A stretch of DNA of 20,971 bases from Pseudonocardiaceae bacterium (GCA_025937115.1 JAICSB010000010.1:1-20971); one strand, 5' to 3'; shown: positions 1 through 6,838, counted from the stretch's first letter. Notes: generated by a model not told the origin, from the sequence alone. Numbers and translations: made by a program.

Positions 1-580
1 CGGCGTCATCGGTGATCTCGCTGTCCGCCGGCGTGGCGGTGATCAGTATCTTTGCGTACGGCGCGATCAGATGGGCCGCTTCCACGTCGAGCTCAAGCTC
101 GCTGTGCCACGCCTCACACGAACCGTAGCTGCCCAGCGCGACCATTCCAGGCGGGCACGCAGCGGGCAGGTGGCCGTTACCGGAAGGATAAATGGTCTGG
201 ATCTCCGGATCAGGTAGACCATATTCCTGGTCGAACTTCTTGATGACATCGTTGATTTGCGGATCGTCCCAGCCTTCGACCAGCGCGATGGTCGTTCCGG
301 TGCCGTCGATGCCCTTTTTCCACAAGTCGCCGATATTGTAGTCGATGATGTCCTGCGGACCCGGGGACGATTCGGCGTACTGCGCATAGTTCTTGGTCAT
401 GTTGTCCAGGACTGCGGTGAGCTTCTTGACGTGATCCGGGTTGGGTTGCACTTGCGGCGCCGGTTGCGGTGGCGTGTGCGGACTGGCTGGACCGCCCGGT
501 GCTCCCGCCCCACTGCACGACGCCATGAACGCGATCGCGACTAACCCGGCGGCGGCACTCGCTGGCCGCCCTCGCCGCAT
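1..580 (-). CDS. Secreted S53 (sedolisin-type) serine peptidase, 3' part outside the window
   Basis: Translation from the ATG at 578-580 gives about 193 residues before the left edge. Residues 1-22 look like a signal peptide or lipoprotein signal: RRGR, a hydrophobic stretch, then MASC at 19-22. A Pro/Gln-rich linker follows (about 28-48). From about residue 90 the sequence GIDGTGTTIALVEGWDDP matches the start of the S53 catalytic domain. SELELDVE at about 160-167 supplies the ExxxD pair (about E161 and D165) that forms the Glu-Asp part of the Ser-Glu-Asp triad; the catalytic Ser (SGTS region) would lie beyond the edge. The segment before the catalytic domain is only about 70 residues, shorter than the usual S53 propeptide. 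Likely an exported endopeptidase active outside the membrane. An in-frame GTG lies two codons upstream (584-586), so the exact start is uncertain. Confidence 0.85.
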   Translation of the reverse strand, partial: MRRGRPASAAAGLVAIAFMASCSGAGAPGGPASPHTPPQPAPQVQPNPDHVKKLTAVLDNMTKNYAQYAESSPGPQDIIDYNIGDLWKKGIDGTGTTIALVEGWDDPQINDVIKKFDQEYGLPDPEIQTIYPSGNGHLPAACPPGMVALGSYGSCEAWHSELELDVEAAHLIAPYAKILITATPADSEITDDA

Positions 581-1076
581 GATCACCGTTTGTGTGCCTC
601 GGACGACATATCGTGTCGCTAAATGCACACAAACAACGATCACTGTCCACCATCGGGCATTCGATAGCGCCACCAGTAGCCGGACTATGCGTGCGGGCGA
701 TCCCGTCATGATTCCCATCTCTGCACCCGGCGCCACGCGCAGTACAGCCCGCCGGAGCGATGTTCGGTCAACGTCGTGGCGGGGCCACCCCCGCGAGGCA
801 GGCGATTGGCGTGCATGTCAGTACTTTCTCCGAGTTGCCGCGTGCTGACCCGCTGCCAGCGTCGTCGTTGAGGGTATCGTGCTGCTCCTCGCGGCCACGT
901 CGGTCCTCCGCCGATCGATCTCGCGGAATTACCTAACTACGGCTACTCATTGCCCCATACACAACAAGCGCAAGCTCGCCCCACACCAGCGCCGGATCGT
1001 CGTGAACTCGACACCACGGACCTTTTTGTCGACGGAAACGTCCGTGACGTCGAGTTCACGACGACTAGCGTCGCAG
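581..1076. other. Intergenic stretch, no gene recognised
   Basis: About 500 bases between the peptidase start and the end of the small membrane-peptide gene. No reading frame here has convincing coding character, and I see no tRNA-like fold. It holds a 5-bp inverted repeat with a 5-nt spacer at 604-618 just upstream of the peptidase (possible operator), a short GC hairpin at 779-794 without a T-run, and the long inverted repeat at 998-1063, listed separately. Confidence 0.5.
998..1063. repeat. Long inverted repeat (24-bp arms, 18-nt loop)
   Basis: The arm 998-1021 and the reverse complement of 1040-1063 agree at 22 of 24 positions, with a TTTTT-containing loop between them. It lies 14 bp beyond the stop codon of the 50-residue membrane-peptide gene. 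It may be a factor-dependent or T-less actinobacterial terminator for that gene, or a small palindromic intergenic element. No T-run follows either arm, so a canonical intrinsic terminator is unlikely. Confidence 0.7.
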
Positions 1077-1229
1077 TCAGCGCACGGCCCGGCGGCGGAT
1101 CGCGCCGAACAGACCGGTTATGACGAACAGTACGATGCCGACAATTGCCAACCACAGCAATGCTTTGATGGTGAACCCGATGACTACCAAGACCACCCAA
1201 AGCACCAGCAAACCGAGAATCAAACCCAT
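1077..1229 (-). CDS. Small hydrophobic membrane protein (50 aa)
   Basis: The ATG at 1227-1229 is preceded by an AGAGGCGG ribosome-binding site 7 nt upstream. The product starts MGLILGLLVLW and consists almost entirely of two hydrophobic segments (about 2-19 and 24-41), ending in a basic tail AIRRRAVR. This fits two short membrane helices with the positive tail in the cytoplasm. Tiny membrane proteins of this sort are common and mostly uncharacterised in actinobacteria; no function can be given. It is divergent from the PAP2 gene, and the shared spacer carries a strong palindrome at 1275-1302. The good ribosome-binding site and the non-random hydrophobic pattern are the grounds for calling it real. 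Confidence 0.7.
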   Translation of the reverse strand: MGLILGLLVLWVVLVVIGFTIKALLWLAIVGIVLFVITGLFGAIRRRAVR

Positions 1230-1274
1230 GATGGCACCGCCTCTGGTCCCGCCGACCCCCGTGGTGGAGGTCTG

Positions 1275-1302
1275 TGATCACCAGGGTTCCCTGCGGTGAT
1301 CA
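1275..1302. promoter_or_regulatory. Palindrome in a divergent spacer (candidate operator)
   Basis: TGATCACC-AGGG-TT-CCCT-GC-GGTGATCA: 12 bp pair perfectly around a TT centre, with a 2-nt bulge. It lies between the divergent starts of the membrane-peptide gene (1229) and the PAP2 gene (1373), which favours a regulator site or a 5'-UTR hairpin over a terminator. No T-run follows. Confidence 0.45.
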
Positions 1303-1372
1303 GCTTTAAACTGGACATGCGGGTAGTAACCTCCGCCGCCACGCCGGCCGGCGATACGGTAGGAAATCACAG

Positions 1373-2056
1373 GTGACCCCGCCAGCGAAGCACCTGACGA
1401 TCGCCGCCCGCCCGCTCGGTTGGACGGTCGCGGTGTGCATCGTGGCCTTCGCCGTTGTGCTCGGGCTGGTCGCCGCGCACTGGCCACCATTGCTGACCGG
1501 CGATCAGGCCGCCGACAGCGCCGCGCACGTCGACGTGCTCGCCCAACCCTGGCTGCTGGCCGCGGCCCGGGCCGTCACCACTGCCGGCAGCACCGTGGTC
1601 GTCAACGTGGTCGCCGCCGTCGTAGCCATCGCGTTGCTGATCATCAGATGGTGGCGCGGCGCGGCGCTGGTGGTGGTCGCTCGGCTCGGCGAGCTGGGCA
1701 GCACAACGGCGGTCAAGGACCTACTCGCCCGACCCCGGCCGACGCTGCTCCACCCAGTTGACCATGGGGCCGGCTACAGCTTCCCCTCCGGGCACGCCGC
1801 CGGGTCCGCTGCCGTCTACGGGGCGCTGGTGGTGCTGATCCTGCCGCAGGCCGCCCGCTGGGCGCGAGCGTTGCTGCTGGCCGCCGGGACGTTGCTGATC
1901 TGCGCCGTTGCCACCTCCCGGGTGCTGCTGGGCGTGCATTACCCCAGCGATGTCGCTGCCGGCGCGGCACTCGGGCTCGCCTGGGTCGGCATCGCCGCGC
2001 TCCTAATTACCCGGTTCAAGGTCACCCAGTTCAGGCCGGGAGGCGTTGGGACGTGA
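1373..2056 (+). CDS. PAP2-family membrane phosphatase
   Basis: 227 residues from a GTG start with AGGAAA about 8 nt upstream. All three PAP2 (phosphatidic acid phosphatase type 2) motifs are present: K115 with RP at 122-123 (KxxxxxxRP), PSGH at 138-141, and SRVLLGVHYPSD at 182-193 (SRxxxxxH, with H189 as the nucleophilic His of the family). Hydrophobic segments at about 17-36, 75-91, 96-107, 144-158, 167-185 and 196-213 fit the six-helix integral membrane form. Such enzymes dephosphorylate lipid phosphates such as phosphatidic acid, PGP or undecaprenyl pyrophosphate; the substrate cannot be told from sequence. The 3' end overlaps the convergent VWA gene by 26 bp. Confidence 0.9.
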   Translation: MTPPAKHLTIAARPLGWTVAVCIVAFAVVLGLVAAHWPPLLTGDQAADSAAHVDVLAQPWLLAAARAVTTAGSTVVVNVVAAVVAIALLIIRWWRGAALVVVARLGELGSTTAVKDLLARPRPTLLHPVDHGAGYSFPSGHAAGSAAVYGALVVLILPQAARWARALLLAAGTLLICAVATSRVLLGVHYPSDVAAGAALGLAWVGIAALLITRFKVTQFRPGGVGT

Positions 2057-2999
2057 GCAGGCCAGCGCCGGCGGCCGCGAGGCAGATCAGGGTGCCCAGA
2101 ATGATCCAGGGCTTGCTGACGTCCTTGCGGACCGTCTGGTACCCGATCTGCTGGTCGAGGGTGTCATAGACCTGGTGGATCTGCTGGTTGCTCTGGGCCG
2201 GGTAGAACTCGCCACCGGAGAGCTGGGCGACGCGGGCCAGCGAGTCGTCATCGACCGGCACCGGGGCCTGTTCGCCTTGGATGTCGACGGTGCCGTACGG
2301 GGTACCGAACGAGATGGTGCTGATCGGGATGTGGGCTGCCCCGGCTTGGGCGGCCACCTCGAACTCGTCGCGACCGACGTTTTGCTTGCCGTCGCTCATC
2401 AGCACGATCCGGGCCGGTGGTGGTCCCTGATCTTGGCCGGGGATGAGCTGGTTGAGCGCGCCGATGGAGGCCAGGGCAGCGGCCAGCGCTTCCCCGGTGG
2501 CGGTGGACTCCGCGAGGGTGAGGTGGCTGATGGACTGCACGGCTTGGGCTCGGTCGGTGCTCGGATTGACCAGCACGGTCGCGGTGCCGGCGAAGGATTC
2601 CACCCCGAGGTTGATGCCGGCGGGCAGTCCGCGGACAAACGACGTCGCGGCATCCTTGGCGGCGGCGATGCGGCTGGGCGAGACATCGGTGGAGTTCATC
2701 GACAGTGACACGTCGATGACCAGCATCACGACCGCGCGATTGCGCGGGACTTGGGCATTCGCGGTGGGCCCAGCCAACCCGAGGGTCAGCAGCAGCAAAG
2801 CTATGATCAACAGTACTGCGGGGATGTGCCGGGGCCAGCCCGGCCGGCGCGGGGCAACGCGTTCCAGCAACTCCAGGTTGGCGAACCGCAACAGGTAGCG
2901 GCGGGCCCGGCGGTGGGCCCACACATAGCCGACGACCACCGCGGCGACGACTCCCAGCAACCCGAACCAACCGGGTGCCGAGAATCCACCCAACGCCAT
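2031..2999 (-). CDS. VWA-domain membrane protein (Rv1481-like)
   Basis: 322 residues from the ATG at 2997-2999. Hydrophobic segments at about 9-27, 58-78 and near the C-terminus (about 293-313) frame a von Willebrand factor A domain. MIDAS metal-site residues are visible: DVSLS (D96, S98, S100), T168 and D203 in MSDGK. The pattern RFANLELLERVAP...RNRAVVMLVIDVSLSM...PISTISFGTPYG...QLSGGEFY closely resembles M. tuberculosis Rv1481, as I recall it. In the classical arrangement this protein sits beside a MoxR ATPase and a DUF58 protein; neither is here. It probably acts as a chaperone-like assembly factor with its VWA domain outside the membrane. An in-frame TTG at 3015-3017 would give an N-terminus more like Rv1481. 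Its promoter region is shared with the divergent gene at 3057. Confidence 0.88.
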   Translation of the reverse strand: MALGGFSAPGWFGLLGVVAAVVVGYVWAHRRARRYLLRFANLELLERVAPRRPGWPRHIPAVLLIIALLLLTLGLAGPTANAQVPRNRAVVMLVIDVSLSMNSTDVSPSRIAAAKDAATSFVRGLPAGINLGVESFAGTATVLVNPSTDRAQAVQSISHLTLAESTATGEALAAALASIGALNQLIPGQDQGPPPARIVLMSDGKQNVGRDEFEVAAQAGAAHIPISTISFGTPYGTVDIQGEQAPVPVDDDSLARVAQLSGGEFYPAQSNQQIHQVYDTLDQQIGYQTVRKDVSKPWIILGTLICLAAAGAGLLTSQRLPA

Positions 3000-3056
3000 G
3001 CCAGGCAGTGAACCCAATCGGTCATGCAACCCCGGTGAGGTGCGCCGAGGGAGGCG

Positions 3057-3911
3057 GTGGGCGGCGGTAGCGTCGAGCGGGTGGACGACACCCCGAGTCG
3101 GACCGGCGACGACACCGCTGCCGCCGCTGAGACCACCCAGCACACGTTGCGGGCCCTCGCGGCCGCGCACGAGGAGCTCGCGCAGATTGAGGCGTCGCTG
3201 TGCGCGGGTCACCACCCGATCACCGGTCCGGCGGCCCGCCTGGCGCACGTGCACGTGCCGGCCTGGTTGCGCCGCACCGAGGGGGAAAGCCGCTGGCCGG
3301 TGGCCGCCGCGATCGTGGTCGCCATCGCCTTGCAGATGGCGCTGCCCGATCAGTTGGTGTTGCAGTCCCGGTGGCTGCTGCCCGGTCTGGAGCTCGCAGT
3401 GCTGATCGCGCTGATCGTGGCCAGCCCGGCACGCTTCAATCGGGAGTCCCGGGCACAGCGGGCCACCAGCCTCACCTTGACCGGACTGCTCAGCCTGGCC
3501 AATGCCTGGTCAGCCACCCTGCTGGTGCTCGGCCTGGTGCACGGTCGGGAAGGTCAGGACGCCGGTCCACTGCTGGCCAGCGGCGCGGCGATCTGGTTGA
3601 CCAACATCATCGCCTTCGGCCTGTGGTACTGGCAGTTCGATCGCGGCGGCCCGGCCGCCCGGGCCCACGCCCGCCAGGTGATTCCCGACTTCCAGTTCGT
3701 GCAGATGCAGAGCCCCGAGCTGGCCCCGCCGGAGTGGGAACCGGAGTTCGTGGACTACCTGTACCTGTCGTTCACCAACGCCACCGCCTTCAGCCCCACC
3801 GACGTGATGCCGCTGTCGCGATGGGCCAAGCTGACCATGCTCGCGCAGTCGCTGGTCTCGCTGGTCACGGTGGCCCTGGTCATCGCCCGCGCCGTCAACA
3901 TCTTGAAGTAA
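3057..3911 (+). CDS. DUF1345-like multi-pass membrane protein with ion-channel-like C-terminus
   Basis: 284 residues from GTG 3057; GAGGGAGG lies only about 2 nt before this codon, so GTG 3081 (MDDTPSR...) is an alternative. After a hydrophilic N-terminus (1-78) come hydrophobic segments at about 80-98, 108-124, 139-161, 173-192 and 256-280. The segment FVDYLYLSFTNATAFSPTDVMPLSRWAKLTMLAQ is split here by residue range: 231-246 resembles a re-entrant pore helix, and TDVMPLSRWAK (248-258) resembles the post-filter region of two-helix K+ channels (T/GDxxPxTxxAR). The GYG selectivity filter is absent. It looks related to the DUF1345 protein at 10177-10851. Function unknown; possibly an ion-conducting or sensor membrane protein. 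Confidence 0.75.
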   Translation: MGGGSVERVDDTPSRTGDDTAAAAETTQHTLRALAAAHEELAQIEASLCAGHHPITGPAARLAHVHVPAWLRRTEGESRWPVAAAIVVAIALQMALPDQLVLQSRWLLPGLELAVLIALIVASPARFNRESRAQRATSLTLTGLLSLANAWSATLLVLGLVHGREGQDAGPLLASGAAIWLTNIIAFGLWYWQFDRGGPAARAHARQVIPDFQFVQMQSPELAPPEWEPEFVDYLYLSFTNATAFSPTDVMPLSRWAKLTMLAQSLVSLVTVALVIARAVNILK

Positions 3912-3997
3912 CGGACTGTGACCACGGACACATTTTCGGTCACTCTCATGATCCTCACATCGAGGTGCCGCCAATCTCGCGCGCATGACTATCAATC

Positions 3998-4229
3998 CGG
4001 GGCTACTGGATTTCCACGATCATCTTCGGCGGGCTCATCGCGAGCGTGGCCGTCGCCCACTTCGGCTTCAAGCTCAAAGTGGTCCTGGCCTTCTGGATCG
4101 CCTACATCCTCACCCGCCCACTGGGCGCCTCGTTGGGTGATCTTGAGTCTGGTCACCTACCTGACCATCACCCGAAAAGATGTGCTTCCCACCCCGAACA
4201 TCGCAGCTGCGCAGGAACCGACCGCATGA
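3998..4229 (+). pseudogene. Relic of a DUF347/COG4705 membrane protein (C-terminal end)
   Basis: One frame reads YWISTIIFGGLIASVAVAHF, then FWIAYILTRPLGASLGD, which is the hallmark of the last DUF347 repeat. Around 4136-4146 the homology continues in another frame as ILSLVTYLTITRKDV, ending at the TGA at 4227-4229. The segment expected between LGASLGD and ILSLVTYL (a GGLGLGT-type loop and part of a helix) is missing, so an internal deletion also broke the frame. No start codon or earlier repeats remain: a stop (3985-3987) precedes the fragment in frame. It is followed by a second, longer member of the same family at 4282, so this was probably a tandem pair. Left boundary approximate. Confidence 0.7.
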
Positions 4230-4281
4230 CGTCAACGCGGCCGGCGCACCCGTTCCCAATAAGCTGACAAATTGGAGAGGA

Positions 4282-5098
4282 ATGTCATCGGGGGCAATGC
4301 TCAAACCGACGGGGCCAGACCTCGGCTATGTGATGCGGAAACTTCCGCATGTCACGCTGCTGTTCTGGATTTTGAAGATCGTCGCCGTTACGCTGGGGGA
4401 AACCGCCGGAGACTTGTTGGGAATCACCCTCAAGATCGGATACGTCCTCACCGCGTTAATCTTTATCGCGTTCTTTCTGGTCGTCGTGGTGGCCCAGGTC
4501 AGCGCCAAGCAGTTTAATTCGGCCCTGTTCTGGGCGGTGGTGCTGGCTACCAGCATGGTCGGTACCGAGATCTCGGACTTCCTCAACCGCGGGTTCGGTC
4601 ATGGCAGCGCCCAACATGGGATCGGTTACGCGTGGGGCGCGGTCATCCTCACCGGACTCCTGGCGGCCAGCTTTCCTGGTGTGGTGGCGCACCGGCCAGA
4701 CCTACGACGTGGAGAACATCTCCTCCCGCAAGGGTGAAATCCTGTACTGGATCGCGATCCTGGTCTCGAACACCCTGGGCACCTCCAGCGGTGACTGGCT
4801 GTCCGATGACACCGGTCTGGGGTTCCGCAACGCATTCTTCGTCATCGCCGGGATCATGGTGTTGATCGTGGCCGCGCATTACCTGACCGACATCAACAGC
4901 ATGGTGTTGTTCTGGCTGGCGTTCATCCTGACCCGCCCATTAGGGGCGGCCGGGGGTGACTCGTTGACTAAACCGGTGGACGAGGGCGGCCTCGGCTGGG
5001 GCACATTGGGGGGGTCGGTGGCGCTGCTGGCCCTGCTGATCGGTTTGATCATCTATCAAACCATCCAGGTCCGTCGCCAGCCGCTGGAACTGCTCTAA
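4282..5098 (+). pseudogene. DUF347/COG4705 multi-repeat membrane protein, interrupted by a one-base frameshift
   Basis: The ATG at 4282 follows GGAGAGG. Frame 1 gives the N-terminal half: KLPHVTLLFWILKIVAVTLGETAGDLL, a helix, FWAVVLATSMVGTEISDFL, to about 4672. The rest (FLVWWRTGQTYDVENISSRKGE, YWIAILVSNTLGTSSGDWLSDD, FWLAFILTRPLGAAGGDSL, GGLGWGT...) lies in the next frame to the TAA at 5096-5098. Adding one base (an extra T in the CTTTCC run near 4671-4675) accounts for the shift. Repeated FW(ILK/AVV/LAF) and T-G-D motifs fit the DUF347 repeat, whose members are polytopic membrane proteins of unknown role. If the shift is real, the product is truncated to about 150 residues; a sequencing error or slippage remains possible. 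Confidence 0.8.
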
Positions 5099-5140
5099 AC
5101 GTTTTTTCGCGGTCAAAATCCACCAGGTTCCAATGGACAC

Positions 5141-5192
5141 CTGAAAGTTCGCTGGGAATACCGGTGCGAACTGAAAGTACGCTGGGAGTACC
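5141..5192. repeat. Two 22-bp direct repeats, 30-bp period
   Basis: 5141-5162 and 5171-5192 share CTGAAAGT-CGCTGGGA-TACC with 2 mismatches. A shorter echo (GGAGTACCG) is at 5209-5217. Closely spaced repeats of this kind occur at the ends of IS21-family elements, and the region sits next to broken genes, so an insertion-sequence end remnant is possible. No transposase reading frame is present here. A set of regulator half-sites is the alternative. Confidence 0.55.
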
Positions 5193-5273
5193 GCCCGTTG
5201 GGCGATGTCCGGAGTACCGTGGTAATCGAGGGAATGCACCCAGGCGTTACCTCACCGAGGAGGGATGGGAACA

Positions 5274-5390
5274 ATGGAAATACTATCTTTCGGTCATGGT
5301 AGGGATCGCGACGACGACGACTGCCGGCGGCGGCGCGACCGCGACGACTGCGACTGGCGCGAGGGCCGTCGCGGGAGGTGTGGGAGGTAG
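5274..5390 (+). CDS. Small Asp/Arg/Cys-rich ORF (38 aa), possible peptide gene
   Basis: GAGGAGGG (5257-5264) stands 9 nt before the ATG at 5274; an in-frame ATG at 5265 is too close to it. The product begins MEILSFGHGRDRDDDDC and continues with RRRRDRDDC, DWREG and RRGRC to the TAG at 5388-5390. It is 38 residues, with 3 Cys and alternating D/R blocks. It is followed about 20 nt later by a strong hairpin that could terminate it. Not recognised. It could be a real small peptide or low-complexity GC-rich sequence; the good ribosome-binding site and the hairpin are the only support. Confidence 0.35.
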   Translation: MEILSFGHGRDRDDDDCRRRRDRDDCDWREGRRGRCGR

Positions 5391-5408
5391 CAGTGGGTCA
5401 CTGAGACC

Positions 5409-5448
5409 GGGGGCTCCCCGTCGCGCGCCCCGCGAACGGGGAGTCCCC
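5409..5448. terminator. Strong GC-rich hairpin, probable bidirectional terminator
   Basis: 5409-5421 pairs with 5436-5448 over 13 bp (12 Watson-Crick plus one G-U), with an inner CGCG/GCG-capable loop. It lies between the 3' end of the small plus-strand ORF (5390) and the 3' end of the minus-strand response-regulator gene (5475), where convergent transcripts would meet. No T-run follows, which is usual for actinobacterial hairpins. Confidence 0.55.
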
Positions 5449-5474
5449 ACCAGTGCGGGCCGGCAGTTCGAGAG

Positions 5475-6239
5475 TCACCGCGGCGCCGCCGCCGGGTCCG
5501 AGACCTGGCCGGTCAACGCCTGCTGCCGCTGGGCGGCGTCGAGCAACGGTTGGATACCGGCTGCGGGTGAGGAGATCAGCAGCCTGCCGTCGAGCGTGCG
5601 GATCTGCACGATCTGCGCAGTCGGGCCGAGCTGCGGCAGCACCCCCTCGGTGTCCAGCTCGTCAGCCACGGCGCGTACCCGGGCTCGCAGGCCGAGTCCA
5701 CTGAGGCGTCCAGACTCACCCGAAGCTGCAGCACGAACCCTAACGCGGTGGCGCAGGAGCAGCTCCAGCAGCGCGAACTCCTTGGTCGAGAGCTCCAGCT
5801 CCACCTGCCCGCGCCAAGCCTGGCGCGTTGCCGGATCCAGCCGCAGATCGGCGGCGTGCAGCTCGCTGGGCCGCTCCACCGCACCGCGGCGGATCAGCGC
5901 CCGGATCCGGGCCGACAGCTCGGCGAAGCTGAACGGCTTGGTGAGATAGTCGTCCGCGCCGGCGTCCAGTCCCCGCACCCGGTCCTCGACGGCATCGCGG
6001 GCCGTGAGCATCAGCACCGGCATCCACCGCCCCGCCTCACGCAGCCGCCGGCACACTCCTACCCCGTCCAACCCGGGCAACATCACATCCAGCACCACCG
6101 CGTCGTAGCTGAACTCGTTGGCCTGCCACACCGCGTCAGTTCCGGTTCCTACCACGTCGACGGCGTAGCCGTCCTCCTCCAGTCCCCGCTTGAGCAGCGC
6201 GGCCATCCGCAGCTCGTCCTCAACGATCAATACCCGCAC
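5475..6239 (-). CDS. Truncated OmpR-type response regulator fused to a histidine-kinase fragment (likely non-functional)
   Basis: Residues 1-118 form an intact receiver domain: D8/E9, phospho-acceptor D51 (VVLDVMLP), T79 and K101. A winged-helix domain starts at about 125 (ELHAADLRLDPATRQAWRG, then LSTKEFALLELLLRH) but stops at about residue 165, before the recognition helix. The rest (for example LRARVRAVADELDTEGVLPQ, then QIVQIRTLDGRLLISS) is not a DNA-binding fold. It resembles the extracytoplasmic sensor part of a histidine kinase. In an adjacent frame at about 5735-5690, GFVLQLRVSLDASVDS looks like the kinase's first helix. A deletion thus joined regulator to kinase, and later one-base changes altered the frame. 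The 254-residue ORF is open, but a DNA-binding response is not expected. The start ATG at 6237-6239 matches the family. Confidence 0.8.
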   Translation of the reverse strand: MRVLIVEDELRMAALLKRGLEEDGYAVDVVGTGTDAVWQANEFSYDAVVLDVMLPGLDGVGVCRRLREAGRWMPVLMLTARDAVEDRVRGLDAGADDYLTKPFSFAELSARIRALIRRGAVERPSELHAADLRLDPATRQAWRGQVELELSTKEFALLELLLRHRVRVRAAASGESGRLSGLGLRARVRAVADELDTEGVLPQLGPTAQIVQIRTLDGRLLISSPAAGIQPLLDAAQRQQALTGQVSDPAAAPR

Positions 6240-6288
6240 ACCATCACCCTATGTAGGCTCGATGAGAACACGATGGGAGAGGGAGTGG

Positions 6289-6561
6289 CTACATCTGACG
6301 GTAGAGGTCGGATCGGTGCGCCACTCGGACGATGACTACAGTGGACTCGTTCTCGTCGATCCACAGCAAGACCCGGTAATCGCCCCGCCGAGCGCTCCTC
6401 AAGTCCTGAAGCTGACCGGTGAGCGGCTTGCTCAGCTGCGCGGGATTAACCGGCAGGACGACGGTAATGAATTCGACGATCGCCAACGCCACCCGCTCTG
6501 GCAGCCGGTGCAGCTGCCGTCGCGCCGCGCCACTGATCTCGACTCGATACGGGGTTGTCAC
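6289..6561 (-). CDS. relE: RelE-type toxin (mRNA interferase)
   Basis: 90 residues with the RelE/ParE-fold pattern: YRVEISGAARRQLHRLPERV at 5-24, LTGQLQDLRSARRGDYRVLL at about 47-66, then VVIVRVAHRSDLYR. The basic residues R57-R58, R62 and the C-terminal HRxDLYR are those expected of ribosome-dependent mRNA-cleaving toxins of this family. The ATG overlaps the antitoxin stop by 4 nt (ATGA), so translation is coupled. The antitoxin-first order is typical of type II toxin-antitoxin operons. By homology the toxin cuts translated mRNA in the cytoplasm when the antitoxin is degraded. Confidence 0.92.
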   Translation of the reverse strand: MTTPYRVEISGAARRQLHRLPERVALAIVEFITVVLPVNPAQLSKPLTGQLQDLRSARRGDYRVLLWIDENESTVVIVRVAHRSDLYRQM

Positions 6562-6830
6562 CCGGGCAGGCCGAACTCCGCTCGCAGGGCGTCAGCACCG
6601 ATCGTCTCGCCTGCCTCGACATCGTGTCGGACCGCCTCGACATCCTCCCGGGTGCCCGGCTGCGACAACCAGAACAGCGTCTCGTGCAATGATTCAAGAT
6701 CCTCAGCAGCCATGAGAACGGCCGCCGGGCGACCATGCCGGGTGATCGTGACGATCTCGTGAGTTTTCTGGGCTTGGTCGACCATGGCGGACAACTTGTC
6801 CTTGGCTTCGCTCAGCGGCACGGTGCTCAT
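6558..6830 (-). CDS. relB: RelB/Phd-YefM-type antitoxin
   Basis: 90 residues. The N-terminal half PLSEAKDKLSAMVDQAQ...EIVTITRHGRPAAVLMAAEDLESL (about 5-49) is the Phd/YefM DNA-binding fold. The acidic C-terminal half (FWLSQPGTREDVEAVRHDVEAGE...) would wrap and neutralise the RelE toxin encoded immediately downstream. GAGG lies close upstream of the ATG at 6828-6830. Autoregulation as an antitoxin or antitoxin-toxin complex at its own promoter is the family rule; a small CTAA-CTA-TTAG palindrome upstream is a candidate site. Confidence 0.92.
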   Translation of the reverse strand: MSTVPLSEAKDKLSAMVDQAQKTHEIVTITRHGRPAAVLMAAEDLESLHETLFWLSQPGTREDVEAVRHDVEAGETIGADALRAEFGLPG

Positions 6831-6838
6831 GACCTCAT

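Noticed and set aside
779..794. GCGGGG/CCCCGC hairpin as a terminator
   Set aside because: Only 6 bp, no T-run, and no gene ends nearby; expected by chance in high-GC DNA.
2046..2708. 220-residue open frame on the plus strand
   Set aside because: It lies wholly antisense to the VWA gene, which has clear MIDAS motifs and membrane segments; the frame is a GC-rich shadow.
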